Source: Trachythela sp. YZ-2020
Lineage: Eukaryota > Cnidaria > Anthozoa > Malacalcyonacea > Clavulariidae
NCBI GenBank assembly: GCA_016169945.1
Contig: JADLSH010000113.1
Coordinates: 186,001-250,000 of the forward strand
Reading direction: 5' to 3'
Length of the DNA: 64,000 nucleotides
Each line of letters starts with the position of its first letter. Positions within the stretch are counted from its first letter, which is position 1. A program made the position numbers and the translations under genes. The notes under the pieces were generated by a model. It ran no database searches and was not told the origin of the DNA. It saw only the letters and a program-made list of their open reading frames with translations. This document shows positions 22,301-33,500 of this stretch, in pieces.

Positions 22301-25300
22301 ATCAGACGTGGAAGATTTGGATTTGTTGCCCATCAGACTATCCAGAGCTGACGCAGCTTTTGTCTTTCCTGATTTCGCTGGACTGTCAAGATCTGTAGGA
22401 ATGAACAAACTTTGTATTATAGTGGAGGAGTGAGAATTTCCGACGGAGGATTAAGAATCTCCGACGGAGGAGTGAGAATTTCCGACGGAGGAGAAATGGA
22501 GAAGCCACTCACGGTGTTGGCAAAGTCAAACTGGAAGCACTGTTCTCACGTGTGACTGAGGTGAAACTATACTCAAACATGGTCACAAAGATGAAAAACA
22601 CATGTACTTGTTCACTGTACCAATACCCCACTTCTATTTATGGTTAATATTTTGCCCAGAAGCTGGTATTTATATAACAGTTGAGTTGACTGTAGACTTT
22701 ATTCTATTTATACATGATACAGCTCATTAAATGAACAGTTAAGATTGGATTTACCAGGCAGATCTTCGTCATCTCCAAACAGATCATCAGCTTTCTTTGC
22801 TTTTCTACTTCTAGATGATGGTTTTTTCATACTTTTAACTTCAGCATCTTTATTGTCCAAACCAGGGAGATCAGAATCTGAATCAAAGTCTATTTCTTTT
22901 GATTTTGAGATCTTTGTCCCTTCTGGCTTCTTGGACTTGGTATCTTAAGAGTAATACAGAATATACTGTAAACTATTAAACTAGCTGTACTTTACTAGAT
23001 TGCTCTCAAACTGTTTTTCCTAGAGGTCCAGCAAGGGTCATCCCTTATTGCTCCAGTGTTACTACAGGAGGAAACCTAAACTAAACTAAATTTATTTATA
23101 CTGGATAGCTCTACCATCTACCTAGAGGTCCAGTGTTACTACAGGAGAAAACCAGAGTGCCTCGATACTGTGTTTGGTAGAGTCAAACTGGAAGCATTCT
23201 TCTCACATGTGATTGAGGTGAAATTATAATCAGACAACTTCATATTGCAGGAACTGAACCTCAGAGTCACGAAGGTGAAAGACACATGCTACTGTTCTAC
23301 TGTTACAAACAACAACAGAAAAGGAATGACAGACCAAACTACCTTCCTCAGGCATGTTTTCCAAGCTAACTCTTGGTGAAATCTTGTTGGGTGAAACTTT
23401 GCGATGTTTTGATGTAGAACTGTTCATACTGCTGTTCAGAACATCATCATTATCATCATCATCATTATCATCATCATCATCATCATCACTTAACATCAAG
23501 TTGTTGTCCAGAACACCTATCTCATCTTCAGCTGTAAGAAACATAAAATGGAAAGATCTATATTATTTTCTCACTCTGACCAACTGCAGGTTGACCACCA
23601 TCAAATTCCTACCACTAAAAGGAGTAACAGATCCTTTGCGATGCAGAGATCCTGATGATGTCCTTCGTCTCATGTCATGATGTTTGTCCAGGTCAGGATC
23701 TTTCCCTGGTTTATTTCTTGGTGACGTCACTTTCTTTCTGCCCAGAGAACCAAGCAAGTCTGAGTCCAAGTCATCCAGGCCCTAAACCAATCAACATAGA
23801 AAATATACATAATTTCAACCACGTGATGGTATTGTATAAAAGCTGTAGGATGAAGCCTAAACTAAACTAACTTTATTTATACTGGATAGCTCTATCAGTT
23901 CTGAACTGTTCTTCCTAGAGGTCCAGTAAGGGTCATCTCTTATTGATCCAGTGTTACTACAGGAGGAAACCTAAACTAAACTAACTTTATTTATACTGGA
24001 TAACTCTATCAGTTCTAAACTGTTCTCCCTAGAGGTCCAGTAAGGGATATCTCTTATTGGTCCAGTGTTACTACAGGAAGAAACCTAAATTAAACTAACT
24101 TTATTTATACTGGATAGCTCTATCAGTTCTAAACTGTTCTCCCTAGAGGTCCAGTAAGGGTCATCTCTTATTGATCCAGTGTTACTACAGGAGGAAACCT
24201 AAACTAAACTAACTTTATTTATACTGGATAGTTCTATCAGTTCTAAAATGTTCTTCCTAGAGGTCCAGTAAGAGTTATCCCTTATTGATCCAGTGTTACT
24301 ACAGGAGGAAACCTAAACTAAACTAACTTTATTTATACTGGATAGTTCTATCAGTTCTAAAATGTTCTTCCTAGAGATCCAGTAAGAGTTATCTCTTATT
24401 GATCCAGTGTTACTACAGGAGGAAACCTAAACTAAACTAACTTTATTTATACTGGATAGCTCTATCAGTTCTAAAATGTTCTTCCTAGAGATCCAGTAAG
24501 AGTTATCTCTTATTGATCCAGTGTTACTACAGGAGGAAAACAGAACCGGAAAAAACCCTGCAGTTGTTTGTAGAGAAAACTGGAAGCACTCTTCTCACAT
24601 GCAAGGTGAAAATATTTTCAGACATACAGCGAGATTGCCGGCCATTTTCTTCGCATCTTCTTCTGTCAGTTTAACATCCTCCTGTCAAGAGAAAACATTG
24701 ATATTTCAAACGTCGGGGTCCGAATAACTTGATATTAGTTGTCGTGGTTTGTGTCTGGACAATCTGAAAATGATATCTCAAATGTGGTGGTCCAATGTAG
24801 GTAGTATTCTACAATAAGCTGCCGTGGTTTGTGTCTGAACTACGTGAAAAGGAGATCTCAAACGTGGTGGTCCAGTGTAGGTAGTATTCTACAATAAGCT
24901 GTCGTGGTTTGTGTCTGTCAATTATCTGAACAAAATATTAAAAACACTTCAAAGTTTTGAGCGAACGGCTTCCTGCGGGAGTTGGTAGGTACAGACGAAG
25001 GTCCTTCGCTCAAAACGTTGAAGATTTTTAATCTTTTTCAGGCAGTTACATCAATATATGGCTATTTTTAAGATCTTTGCAAAACTCCCAAATAAAATAA
25101 CATTATGTTATCAGGGAATACCCTTTGTTAGACTATTTACACATGCACTACAGGCACGCGTTTTGCACCCAGCAGGAGAAGAAATTATTACAAAGGCTTT
25201 CACAGGCAACTCTCGCTTCAAACTATTTAATGAAGAGATAAGACACCTGACAAATACATACAGTAATTATCTATACATGCAACTATCGCTAAGAGCTAAG

Positions 25301-28269
25301 TCTTTTAGAAAATAGATATTTTGATATATGGTATGAAAGTTAAAGGACAGTGGCAAACATTTTACAACGTTGCCAAAAGTGCTCGCTGCAGGGTATATCA
25401 TGCATGCCCCACACGACATGCCCCACACGACATGCCCCACACGACATGCCCCACACGACATGCATATATGCATGCCCCACACGACTTACTCTTCACAATT
25501 AGAAGTACATATAATTACATATTTTTGCTTCTATAAATAGGTACGTGCAGAAGCACCTGCACAAAGCAAATGAGATAAACGTACAATAACGTTTTATATT
25601 GTCGTATATTTATCCTCCATAAAATGGACACCTCTCAAATACGGACACTTAGTTATGTCTCTCGTCAATGTCCGTATTTGAGAGATCCAACTTTAGTTCA
25701 AAACTTAACTAGGATCGTACATTTTCATTCTACCATGTGACACTTTTTTTTGCAAAGTCACAAATGCAAATTTCTGTACATGTAAATGATCATATTCTAG
25801 AGTATGCGATAAAATGTTCTTACATAAGCAATTTTCACAAAAAAGATTCACAACTGTTTTTGAAATCTTTCAAAAAGATGCAGCGATTCATTTTGCGTGA
25901 AAATGTGACATTTAGTTATGGTTTTAACAAGTGAAAAAGTCATACTATTCATCACGCAAATGAATTTTGTCCAGAATATTTGACAAAAATATTAGTACCA
26001 CACGAACTCATTAGGGTCCACCTGGGTACGTTTTAAAATAGCCAATTATATCATTGTTTAAGTTGGGACAAACCCTCTGGGTTGGGTAGGGCTATATAAA
26101 CTCACGTCGTTTGGCGATTTAACAAAGTTAAAGTTTAACAAGTTTGGAGAAGTCAAAACGATGATCAATGTTGTGATCCATTAAGTCAAACTTAAAATAA
26201 TGAAAATGGGTTGGAAATTCGACCTTAAAATAAGTGATTTTACAAAACCTGCCATAGAAAAACTGTGGCGTTACAGTCTTAATGCAGTAAAGGTAATGCA
26301 AAACTTGTTTTTGTTGTGTTGTGTTGTGTTATGTTGCGCTTTGTTGTGCTGTATTCTGTTTCGTTTTGTTGTGTTGTCCATGATGATACTATTCATCATA
26401 ACCTCTTCCATCATAACCTCTTCCTCTGTCAGTAACATCAGCCTCCACTAGACGATTTTACCCATAAAGGAGAAAGTGTTGGTTGTTCCAGACTATCTGT
26501 CAATGTCTCTGATTAACCAATTAAGATGCAATGTAGGACACATTGTTATTTCACTTTATCTGTAACAGTTTTTCCATGCTGAATATTTCACTTGTCAAGG
26601 GGAAAGCCTTGCACAATTTCTCATTCTATATTTTCTCCTTCATATTCAGGACTGGTCAAGTAAATTTCAATGTCCCTGGTAAACCATGTAACCATCAGAG
26701 CCAGGGCAATAGATTGTGGTTTTATCTCATTTACAACCTCTCGCTGATCACTCACTGTTTGGAATGCTTTGCATTTGCTGGTGCAATAACCCTTGACGCT
26801 ACACTTGCATTGTTTCCTGTCGCTGTCATACATGGAGATATTCACGGAACATTAATCATTAACATGTCAAAGATTTTCCTTGGGATCAGGGTGGTATTTG
26901 TCTATGGTATTTGTTGGTTGTATCTTCAGAAAATATTTCACGGAGACAGAACCCTCTTTGCAAAACCTGGCAACCCATTATGTACAACCAGAACAACGTC
27001 CAGTTAAAGTTACAGATATCTGACATTATATGGTAATAAGGACAATTGAGAATATTGTGTTGTAAAATATTGCTTTTAAACTACTTAATATTTGGTTTCC
27101 CACGTATTCCGTAACTTGTAAAGAATTCTATATAATTCTGAATAAGGTTGTAAATATGTCTGATTTAAGAAGTTTGATCTTAAAATGACATCTGGAGTAC
27201 AGCTTGAAAAAACCTGTTACTTACTCAGTAGAGGGATTAAAAACGTCCAGTGTGCAAATTTGTGCACTGGGTTAATAAGTGCAATTGGTGTAGAATAGGT
27301 TTAACTTGTCAGACAGACTGTTGAGTAAATATTTCAGACTAATATACTGTGCACACTAACTACCGTTAATTATTTTGTAAATATAGCACATTGAAATAAA
27401 TTTGTTTTCAATCAAGTGGGCAACACAAACCTGGTTTTCATTGTTTTGCTCTTCAGATATTTTAGACAAGTTCTTGTAAAAATCTTCATCATTCACACTA
27501 CAATTTAAGCACACCACAATTGAGGTTTTGTTGAACAGAAGGAAACCATGAGTCCTGTGACTGCCTATTATAGTATATATATTTTAGACATGTTGGACAG
27601 AGGATTTCGAAGAGGGAGGATAATTTTACAGGGGTTATATTTGAGGGGGTGTTTAACGGAGGATTGATGTTACCTTGAAGTTAAAGCTTTTGATGACAAT
27701 AATTTTGAATTCTAAAAAGAACACATAGAGCTTTAGTTACAGCTTCAGAATTTTTCACTGTACTTAAAGGCAAATATGTATATAAAGTCCAGGTACCTTT
27801 TTCTTCAATGAATGTTTCTTCTTTGACACTGTATCTGCAGTAATATATTGGATTCAAAACTTACACAGTGGAGTGTTGCTGTTACGTTTTAAAAGATCAT
27901 TAACCCATTATTAATCACTATTAGTAAAATTACATAGGTGATTATTGAAAATTCTCAACGCTGATTGGTTGCGCTACCTCGGATTAATATGCGATAATCA
28001 CCTAAAGCGCTTAAGCCGCTTTTATTGTAAATATTCAATTAAAATATTTTTGAAATGTGCATTTTTTATGTTTTTCCAAATAATCATCTATGTAATTTTA
28101 CTAAAACAATTATTCGCCTCAGGCTCGGTGAATATTTGTTAAATAATGTGCAATGGTGCTCTATGGTCCCCTTTCATTACTTTACTATTTGCAAAACAAA
28201 ATATATTATACCTTCATCACTATCAGCCAAGATGGATGCAATTGCATCGTCAAGATCAAGTTCAGACAT
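13395..28269 (-). CDS. FBF1: FBF1, Fas-binding factor 1 homologue (ciliary transition fibre protein)
   Basis: Exons, 5' to 3': 28269-28212, 27834-27797, 27711-27674, 27497-27431, 24681-24628, 23781-23613, 23531-23343, 22943-22755, 22392-22222, 21581-21303, 21163-21071, 20660-20420, 19940-19827, 19556-19151, 18758-18658, 18450-18090, 17271-17038, 16878-16633, 15361-15143, 14822-14685, 14550-14466, 14174-13984, 13475-13395. All phases agree, giving 1253 aa (human about 1130). The N-terminal half is disordered, with LGSLG, two DWLGLD motifs, FGGYMPS and FPWEGG. The C-terminal half is a long coiled coil; ESYQRREARQREE, THTKSLQSLM and a final DEEFLAKESEFLNNLQDS all have clear counterparts in vertebrate FBF1. 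In vertebrates the protein sits on distal appendages and helps IFT particles enter the cilium. The four short N-terminal exons are weaker than the rest, and an exon in the 2.7-kb gap between 24681 and 27431 cannot be excluded. Confidence 0.93.
13510..13655. mobile_element. Foldback element family A, near-perfect palindrome
   Basis: This is a palindrome of about 145 bp with arms of roughly 65 bp. Each arm runs TGTGTAAAACTACCTGAAAA, then GAACTTCGACGTTTCGAGCG, then AAGGCCCTTCGT. It lies in the last FBF1 intron. The arms are almost identical, implying a recent insertion. Confidence 0.8.
14222..14412. mobile_element. MITE family B in an FBF1 intron
   Basis: It contains AGATGGTGGTCAACTTCAG, the AT-rich centre with CTCAATTCTATTTATTTGCC, and the ending ATCTGCTGCACGATAGTGCT. 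It lies between the FBF1 exons at 13984-14174 and 14466-14550. Confidence 0.75.
15385..16620 (-). mobile_element. SINE family C with 3' part multiplied (114-bp array, about 10 units)
   Basis: About ten near-identical 114-bp units are present, each running from CCTAAACTAAACTAACTTTA to TGTTACTACAGGAGGAAA. At the right end a single unique segment (ACCTGGAGAAAACCTGCGGT, then AGAGTCAAACTGGAAGCA) joins the array to what would be the SINE head. On the minus strand the order is head, core, multiplied tail. It lies in the FBF1 intron between exons 15143-15361 and 16633-16878. Confidence 0.85.
17365..17609 (+). mobile_element. tRNA-headed SINE family E with 11-bp target duplication
   Basis: The 245-bp insertion is flanked on both sides by TAAACACAAGA (17354-17364 and 17610-17620). 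The tRNA-like head has an intact A box (GTAGCTCAGTTGGTTAGAGC) and B box (GGTTCGATTCC). The body carries TTGCATTTTTCGCAAC and CTCCTGGTTAGGTCTAAAA. The anticodon arm is not that of a working tRNA. The host sequence on either side (17290-17353 and 17621-17760) is another repeat, resembling 60980-61150. Confidence 0.85.
17785..18065. repeat. 80-bp tandem array in an FBF1 intron
   Basis: Three and a half units of the 80-bp repeat are present (TTTGTGTCTGAACTACCTGA, GATATCTCAAACG, GTAGTATTCTACAATAAG). The array ends about 25 bp from the 3' edge of the FBF1 exon 18090-18450. Confidence 0.85.
18790..18885. repeat. 21-bp minisatellite
   Basis: About four copies of GTAGTGAGGGATATTGGTGT, with a period of 21, sit directly before a SINE family C head in an FBF1 intron. 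Confidence 0.8.
18880..19110 (+). mobile_element. SINE family C, single copy
   Basis: The tRNA-like head includes GGTTAGTGCATGTGTC and a B-box-like GGGTCTGATTCCTGC. The core AAACACCGCAGGTTTTTG and a single tail unit ending TTTAGAACTGATAGAAC follow. It is in sense orientation on the plus strand, so antisense to FBF1. Confidence 0.75.
19945..20395 (+). mobile_element. SINE family C carrying an internal 21-bp minisatellite
   Basis: The tRNA-like head (GTGGTTAGAGCATTGTGTC and GGGGTTTGATTATTGC) runs into the core. In place of the usual core end there are nine units of GGTTTACTCACTGGGTATTC plus A, at 20098-20292. A normal tail unit with TAGAGCTATCCAGTATA follows. The array grew from the element's own TACTCCGGTTTCC-type segment or was inserted there. 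Confidence 0.8.
20098..20292. repeat. 21-bp minisatellite, nine units
   Basis: Nine nearly perfect 21-bp units are present. Because 21 is a multiple of three, several frames stay open, which creates false open frames on both strands here. Confidence 0.9.
20718..21060. repeat. 19-bp minisatellite, about 18 units
   Basis: About 18 units of GCACGCTACAGAGTTTATA are present with only one or two point differences among them. The array fills most of the FBF1 intron between exons 20420-20660 and 21071-21163, and ends about 10 bp from the splice donor of the latter. Such uniformity indicates recent expansion and probable length variation between individuals. Confidence 0.95.
21635..22205 (-). mobile_element. 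SINE family C with multiplied tail
   Basis: Four 114-bp units are followed on the right by ACCTGGAGAAAACCTGCGGT and the head remnant (CACATGTGACTGAGGTGAAA, then TGATTATTGCAGGAATCAAA). It is oriented like FBF1. It is opposite in orientation to the copy at 19945-20395 across three exons. Confidence 0.85.
22985..23310 (-). mobile_element. SINE family C, about 1.5 tail units
   Basis: One full and one shortened 114-bp unit are present, then the core and the head with CACATGTGATTGAGGTGAAA. It lies in the FBF1 intron just 5' of exon 22755-22943 on the plus-strand map. Confidence 0.8.
23855..24620 (-). mobile_element. SINE family C with about six tail units
   Basis: Six 114-bp units run from CCTAAACTAAACTAACTTTA onward and are followed by a damaged core and head fragment (CTTCTCACATGCAAGGTGAA). 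The array abuts the FBF1 exon 24628-24681; its fringe lies within 20 bp of that exon's donor. Confidence 0.85.
24735..25050. mobile_element. 80-bp units fused to foldback element family A
   Basis: Two 80-bp units (24740-24900) lead without a gap into a foldback element whose arms carry CTTCAAAGTTTTGAGCGAAC and CTTCGCTCAAAACGTTGAAG around a short loop, ending TTTTTCAGGCAGTTAC. This is a clear example of the two repeat classes forming a single structure. Confidence 0.75.
25051..27430. other. Large FBF1 intron, no confident exon
   Basis: It contains a 14-bp tandem repeat (CCCCACACGACATG, about 25400-25480), a short TGTGTTGTGT run near 26310, and open frames on both strands at 26543-27007. The plus frame there (ATG at 26577) is hydrophobic and would end at 27005. 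The minus frame includes a small Cys-rich segment (CKCSVKGYCTSKCKAF). I recognise neither. Either could be a decayed transposon fragment. Confidence 0.4.
27923..28102. mobile_element. Small inverted-repeat element in FBF1 intron 1
   Basis: The left end AGTAAAATTACATAGGTGAT and the right end ATCATCTATGTAATTTTACT form about 24-bp terminal inverted repeats with one or two mismatches around 130 bp of non-coding DNA. Confidence 0.65.
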
Positions 28270-28754
28270 TTTAAACTGCACCTTAAATGCAAGAAGTTGC
28301 CTAAATATCCTGAAGGATTATTGGACATTTATTATTTTATTCAAAGATAGATTAAACAGCGAAGCAAAAATATTGATTTTCTCACCTCTTGTACACATCA
28401 AACTTTAACTGCAAAAGAATATACAGTATTTTGGCAGATATCTTTCATATTGCATCTCTTCTCTGCAGCATTGGCTTCCAAATACAGCATGACATGAACG
28501 ACAATTAACTGTCCAAACATTTCAATATAAACATTCAACATTGTCATCCATGGCCATTTTTATTTGAAAATTGGCGCCACTGTAAACCTCTTAAATCAAA
28601 GTTAAACTTTGCATTTTACACATGAACGCAAAGATATAATACCTATGGCGATAAATATGAAAATAGACAACTTTAAAACAGTTTTAAAAGCACGATTTTT
28701 TGCACTTTTGCCCTACAACTCTGGCCCTACAAGTCCTTCAACTCTCTGCAACCA

Positions 28755-29425
28755 GTCATGCTTATAGGGTGAATTTTGGCTATCTAGGGATATTTAGGAA
28801 TGTACATAGATAAGTATGGATATTTAGGAATGCATATGGGATAAGTAGGGATATGTATAGGATAAGTATGGGTATTTAGGAATGTATGTGGGGTAGGTAG
28901 GGATATTTAGGAGTGTACTTAGGATAAGTAGGGATATTTAGAAATGTATGTGGGTAAGTATGGATATTTAGGAATGTACATAGGGTAAGTAGGGATATTT
29001 AGGAATGTGTATAGGATAAGTATGGGTATTTAGGAATGTATGTGGGGTAAGTAGGGATATTTAGGAGGATAAGCAGGGATATTTAGGAATGTATGTGGGT
29101 AAGTATGGATATTTAGGAATGTACATAGGATAAATAGGGATATTTAGGAATGTACTTAGGTAAGTAGGGATATTTAGGAATGTGTGTGGGATAAGTATGG
29201 ATACTTGGGAATGTACATAGATAAATATAGATATTTTGGAATGTAGATAGGATAAATATGGATATTTGGGAATGTACATAGGATAAGTAGGGATATTTAG
29301 GAATGTACATAGGATAAGTGGGGATATTTAGGAATGTACATGGTATAAGTGGGATATTTGGGAATGTAGATAGGATAAGTAAGGATATTTGGGAATGTAG
29401 TAGAGTAAGTATGGATATTTAGAAT
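28755..29425. repeat. Degenerate ~31-bp minisatellite
   Basis: About 20 imperfect units built on GGATATTTAGGAATGTACAT and AGGATAAGTA are present. Length varies between units. The long minus-strand frames of repeated tyrosine, isoleucine and proline here are artefacts of this array. Confidence 0.9.
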
Positions 29426-29954
29426 CATTAATGGTAATTCAGATCGAAAACTTCCATTTCGAACTTCAGATCAAAATCCCATTTTTTGTCATGGTTTGTT
29501 TTGCTCGTATTAAAGTTTGATTCTGTTAAGTCTATTAAATTTTATGTTGTCTTCTATTATGTAAAGTGTATTGTAAATGTTTTGCCATCTTTTCTGTATT
29601 GTTGACTAGCTCTATGTTGTGTATTTATTGTATATTCCTGTCCTTTATGTACAATTTGTGTTAGTTCTGTGACTTCTGTCTAGTCTACCATGTTTTGTGT
29701 TTTCTATTTACCATTATTAACTCTCATTAGTTTATTTGACGTCTTGTTCTAAACAGGGCGGATGAAAATCTTCAAAATTGTATATTTGGATGAGAGAGTC
29801 TGACTTCAATGATACTGTCTTTACTCATATGATGTCATTAAAAGACATGTGATTATAAAGTTTGTAGTATAGAAGTCATGAACCTCTGTAGAAATCATCC
29901 TACGCTTATGGCTAGTGATGAAATACTAATCTGAAGTCATAGTGTAAAAACTTA

Positions 29955-30225
29955 TTATTGAGCTAGTTGCGGGCACCAGGGTAGCATGCAGTGATGTGGG
30001 CCATCCTATACCAGGGTAGCATGCAGAGTTGCGGGCCATACTATACCAGGGTAGCATGCAGTGATGTGGGCCATACTATACCAGGGTAGCATGCAGTGAT
30101 GTGGGCCATCATATCTCAGGGTAGCATGCAGTGTTGTGGGCCATACTATACCAGGGTAGCATGCAGTGTTGTGGGCCATACTATACCAGGGTAGCATGCA
30201 GTGTTGCAGGCCATACAATCACCCT
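29955..30225. repeat. 35-bp minisatellite, about seven units
   Basis: The units contain CCATACTATACCAGGGTAGC and ATGCAGTGTTGTGGG, with a period near 35. The array lies about 300 bp downstream of the NPLOC4 stop. Confidence 0.9.
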
Positions 30226-30521
30226 AGTATTATCTTCTTGCCATTCATGTTGCAGTACACAACAGTTGACTTGCAAAAGCAATCTGATTACGATGATTCA
30301 GCTTCAGCCCCCCTCTGAATGTCCTGGTGGTCAACATCAGAAGTGCTAAAATACTTACAGGGACAATTAAAAAGACATAGCACTGAATGCACCAAACAAA
30401 GCAATCACAAATTAGCTTTCATTTATAAAATCTATGGAATAGAAGTTGATTTTAATGCATGTTAAATCTGCAATAAATATTATATAAACTGAGCAAATGA
30501 TGAAAATTATATTTCTGTCTA

Positions 30522-33500
30522 CTACGAGTGCGGCAAACCACACATTTCACAACTGTTGTTTGACGAATCATTGATAAATGTACAATGATTACAAGTCCAC
30601 TGTGTTGCCTCTGTTTCCTGTAGCGGTGCAGGCAATGATGTCATAGCTTGACCACCTTCATCTGAAATAGAGAATGAACCTAGTATTGATGGTAGCCAGG
30701 AACATTAGCAGCATAGTATGGTATGGTGTAATATCCATGGGAAGTGTGGTATGGTGTGATATGATATATATTGTGTGGTATAGTAATATGGTATAGTGTG
30801 GTGTGGCATAATATGGTGTAGTATGGTATGGTAAAGTGTGGTGTGGTATGCTATGCTATGATATGTAGTATGTTTAGTATTTATTTATTTAACTTCGCCA
30901 TTATCATGCATTCATGGCAGGGTCACCACAACAGTATGGCACCAATTACTGTGGGCCCTTTAAATTGATATATACCATAAACAGCATAGATTATTATAAT
31001 AAAACAGAAATAAAACACAAGGGAACTTCGATTTACTTGTTCAAAGTCATCACCAGGTAACTATAAAATCAATCATGATCAAACACGAATTGAAACTTGA
31101 TGCTAAGCAAACAATTTCGAAGTTTCCATTGTATTGTATTTCACAAACATACTTAGTTAGCGGCTTGCAAATTTTATAAAACATTAAACAATTCATAGAA
31201 TGTAAAATAGCTATTTAAAACATAAACAAGGCTAGGAAGGCCTGACAACTTCGAACATGGTTTGGTATGAGAGTAAATTCAAATCTCTAGCCAGCGGTGA
31301 CAGCCATATATAAACTTATATCTTTACAAAGAAAAATGGTAAAAAAATTCATTCCATTTCACCTTGAGACTTGATCATTTCCTGAACTGTTGCCCATGAT
31401 TCGTTCTTGCTCCACTCCCATACTTTGCTTTCATCTGACGTTTTTATTGCCTCAAGTAACATGTCCAATGAATGCTAAAATGAAATTGAAACATTCAAAC
31501 TCTCTCTTTTAAACAATCATGCATATACACACGATTTCTTCTAATGCTCCATTCATACACACACCTTTAGAGGTAACATATCAGAGGTTGCCAGAAATAT
31601 GAGCAAATGCAGATCAGAGAATGCATTAAGGAAATTAGTGCGTGGTTGTCTGTTCACGTACTGTGCAAATGAATGGAAATCCTGAAAATATAGAAAGTAG
31701 AGTCAGTGAGATGTTGATGACACAGCTAGTGGTTAGTCCATTTCCTGCAATATGCAGTTGTCTGATTATAATTCACCTCAGTCACATGTGAGAAGAATGC
31801 TTCCAGTTTGACTCTACCAAACACCACAGGTTAATACCATTTAGTTAATACTTTGTGCACTGGACCATGCAATAATGGATGGCCCCTACAGAACCTCTGG
31901 GGAGAACTGATAGAGCTTTCCAGTGTATATAGAGTTTAGTCAAAACTTTGTTGCGTTTCATACCTGTATTTCCCCTAGTTCCTCGCGGTTTGCAATGGGA
32001 AACGGCTCACCATTTCCTCCAGGAAAGGTATACTGATGATCTTTAGGGAACGCAGCAGGTACCTCAATCAAAACGTACTCAATAGGCATAGGACGAGCAA
32101 GGAGTGTCACTTCATTACCATACGAATCTTTATCCTAAAAGTAAGAATTACAACACTGTAGAACCACAGAAACATATTGTAGAATACTACCTATACTGGA
32201 CTTGATTCATGTTTGTTTTACCGTATAAAATACATCAGGGACATATTGTTTACTGGAAGATTCTCTAACATAGCCCAGTCCTGGTTCATCTTTTGTTGGA
32301 ACTAAAATATTATCTTGAACTAACGCCATACACTGGTTGGACACCTAGACCAAAAACAAAAACAGTACTTTCAATATATCTGACTATAAGTACGATTCAC
32401 TGAGCACTATTGTGCAGCAGATGCAATTATCAGAGTGAGAAAATAATGTTAATTTCTTTCATATGTAGAGACCCGACCTGCCAACCATCAAAAGAAATTT
32501 GCTTCTCACTATGACCTGAAAAACAAAATATTGTGATTAGGATTACTAAACTAACTTTATTTATAGTGGATAGCGCTATGACTTCTTTACTGTTTTCTCT
32601 AGAGGTATGCGTTAGTGAAAAGATTAGGGTACGTATTGTGGGACCTTTTACTTGTGTTCAGCTTTAAAAAATAACAAATATATCAATACACTGACCTGTA
32701 ACGATGACTGTAACAAATTTTGAACCAAATTTATTCGTAGGTGACAATTTACACACATTTGAATGTCTATTCTGAAAGTCAGCGGCCATAATACATTCTT
32801 CAGCACTGACAAAATATGTATCCTTGTGTCTAAGATGACGGACTGTACCCAGTTTTAGATCTTCTGCTACGAGGTCAGTTAAGATCCATCCAATTTTGTG
32901 AACACCGACTTTACTGGCGACCTTGTCCACATGAGCTGCATGTGGATCTTCAAGAAATTGTAAACTGTCACCTTCTGATCTCTAAAGTAAAATTTAAGAA
33001 TTCTAACCAACCACTGCTTGGAGGAAACCTAAACTAAACTAACTTTATTTATACTGGATAACTCTATCAGTTCTAAACTGTTCTCTCTAGAGATCCAGTA
33101 AGAGTCATCTCTTATTGATCCAGTGTTACTACAGGAGGAAACCTAAACTAAACTAACTTTATTTATACTGGATAGCTCTATCAGTTCTAAACTGTTCTCT
33201 CTAGAGGTCCAGTAAGAGCCATCCTTATTGATCCAGTGTTACTACAGGAGGAAACCTAAACTAAACTAACTTTATTTATACTGAATAGCTCTATCAGTTC
33301 TAAACTGTTCTCCCTAGAGGTCCAGTAAGGATCATCTCTTATTGATCCAGTGTCACTACAGGAGGAAACCTAAACTAAACTAACTTTATTTATACTGGAT
33401 AGCTCTATCAGTTCTAAACTGTTCTTCCTAGAGGTCCAGTAAGAACCATGCATCCACAGAAGTGAGAAAATGCCCTGATGATTCCATAATATGATAATTA

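Larger units (their letters stand above)
28270..30521. other. Region between NPLOC4 and FBF1 (both minus strand)
   Basis: It lies 5' of FBF1 and 3' of NPLOC4. It holds two minisatellites (28755-29425 and 29955-30225). The remainder, such as 29430-29950, shows no exon. The FBF1 promoter should lie within the first few hundred bases above 28269, but no core element stands out. Confidence 0.5.

Noticed and set aside
22745..22948. Plus-strand Ser/Phe-rich frame (and similar ones at 20420-20602, 21308-21526, 62750-62989)
   Set aside because: These are shadows of real FBF1 and MPHOSPH10 exons on the minus strand, where acidic Asp/Ser-rich sequence keeps the opposite frame open.
26577..27005. Hydrophobic plus-strand frame in the large FBF1 intron
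   Set aside because: It has no recognisable family, no splice support, and a competing Cys-rich frame on the other strand; possibly a decayed transposon, so not called as a gene.
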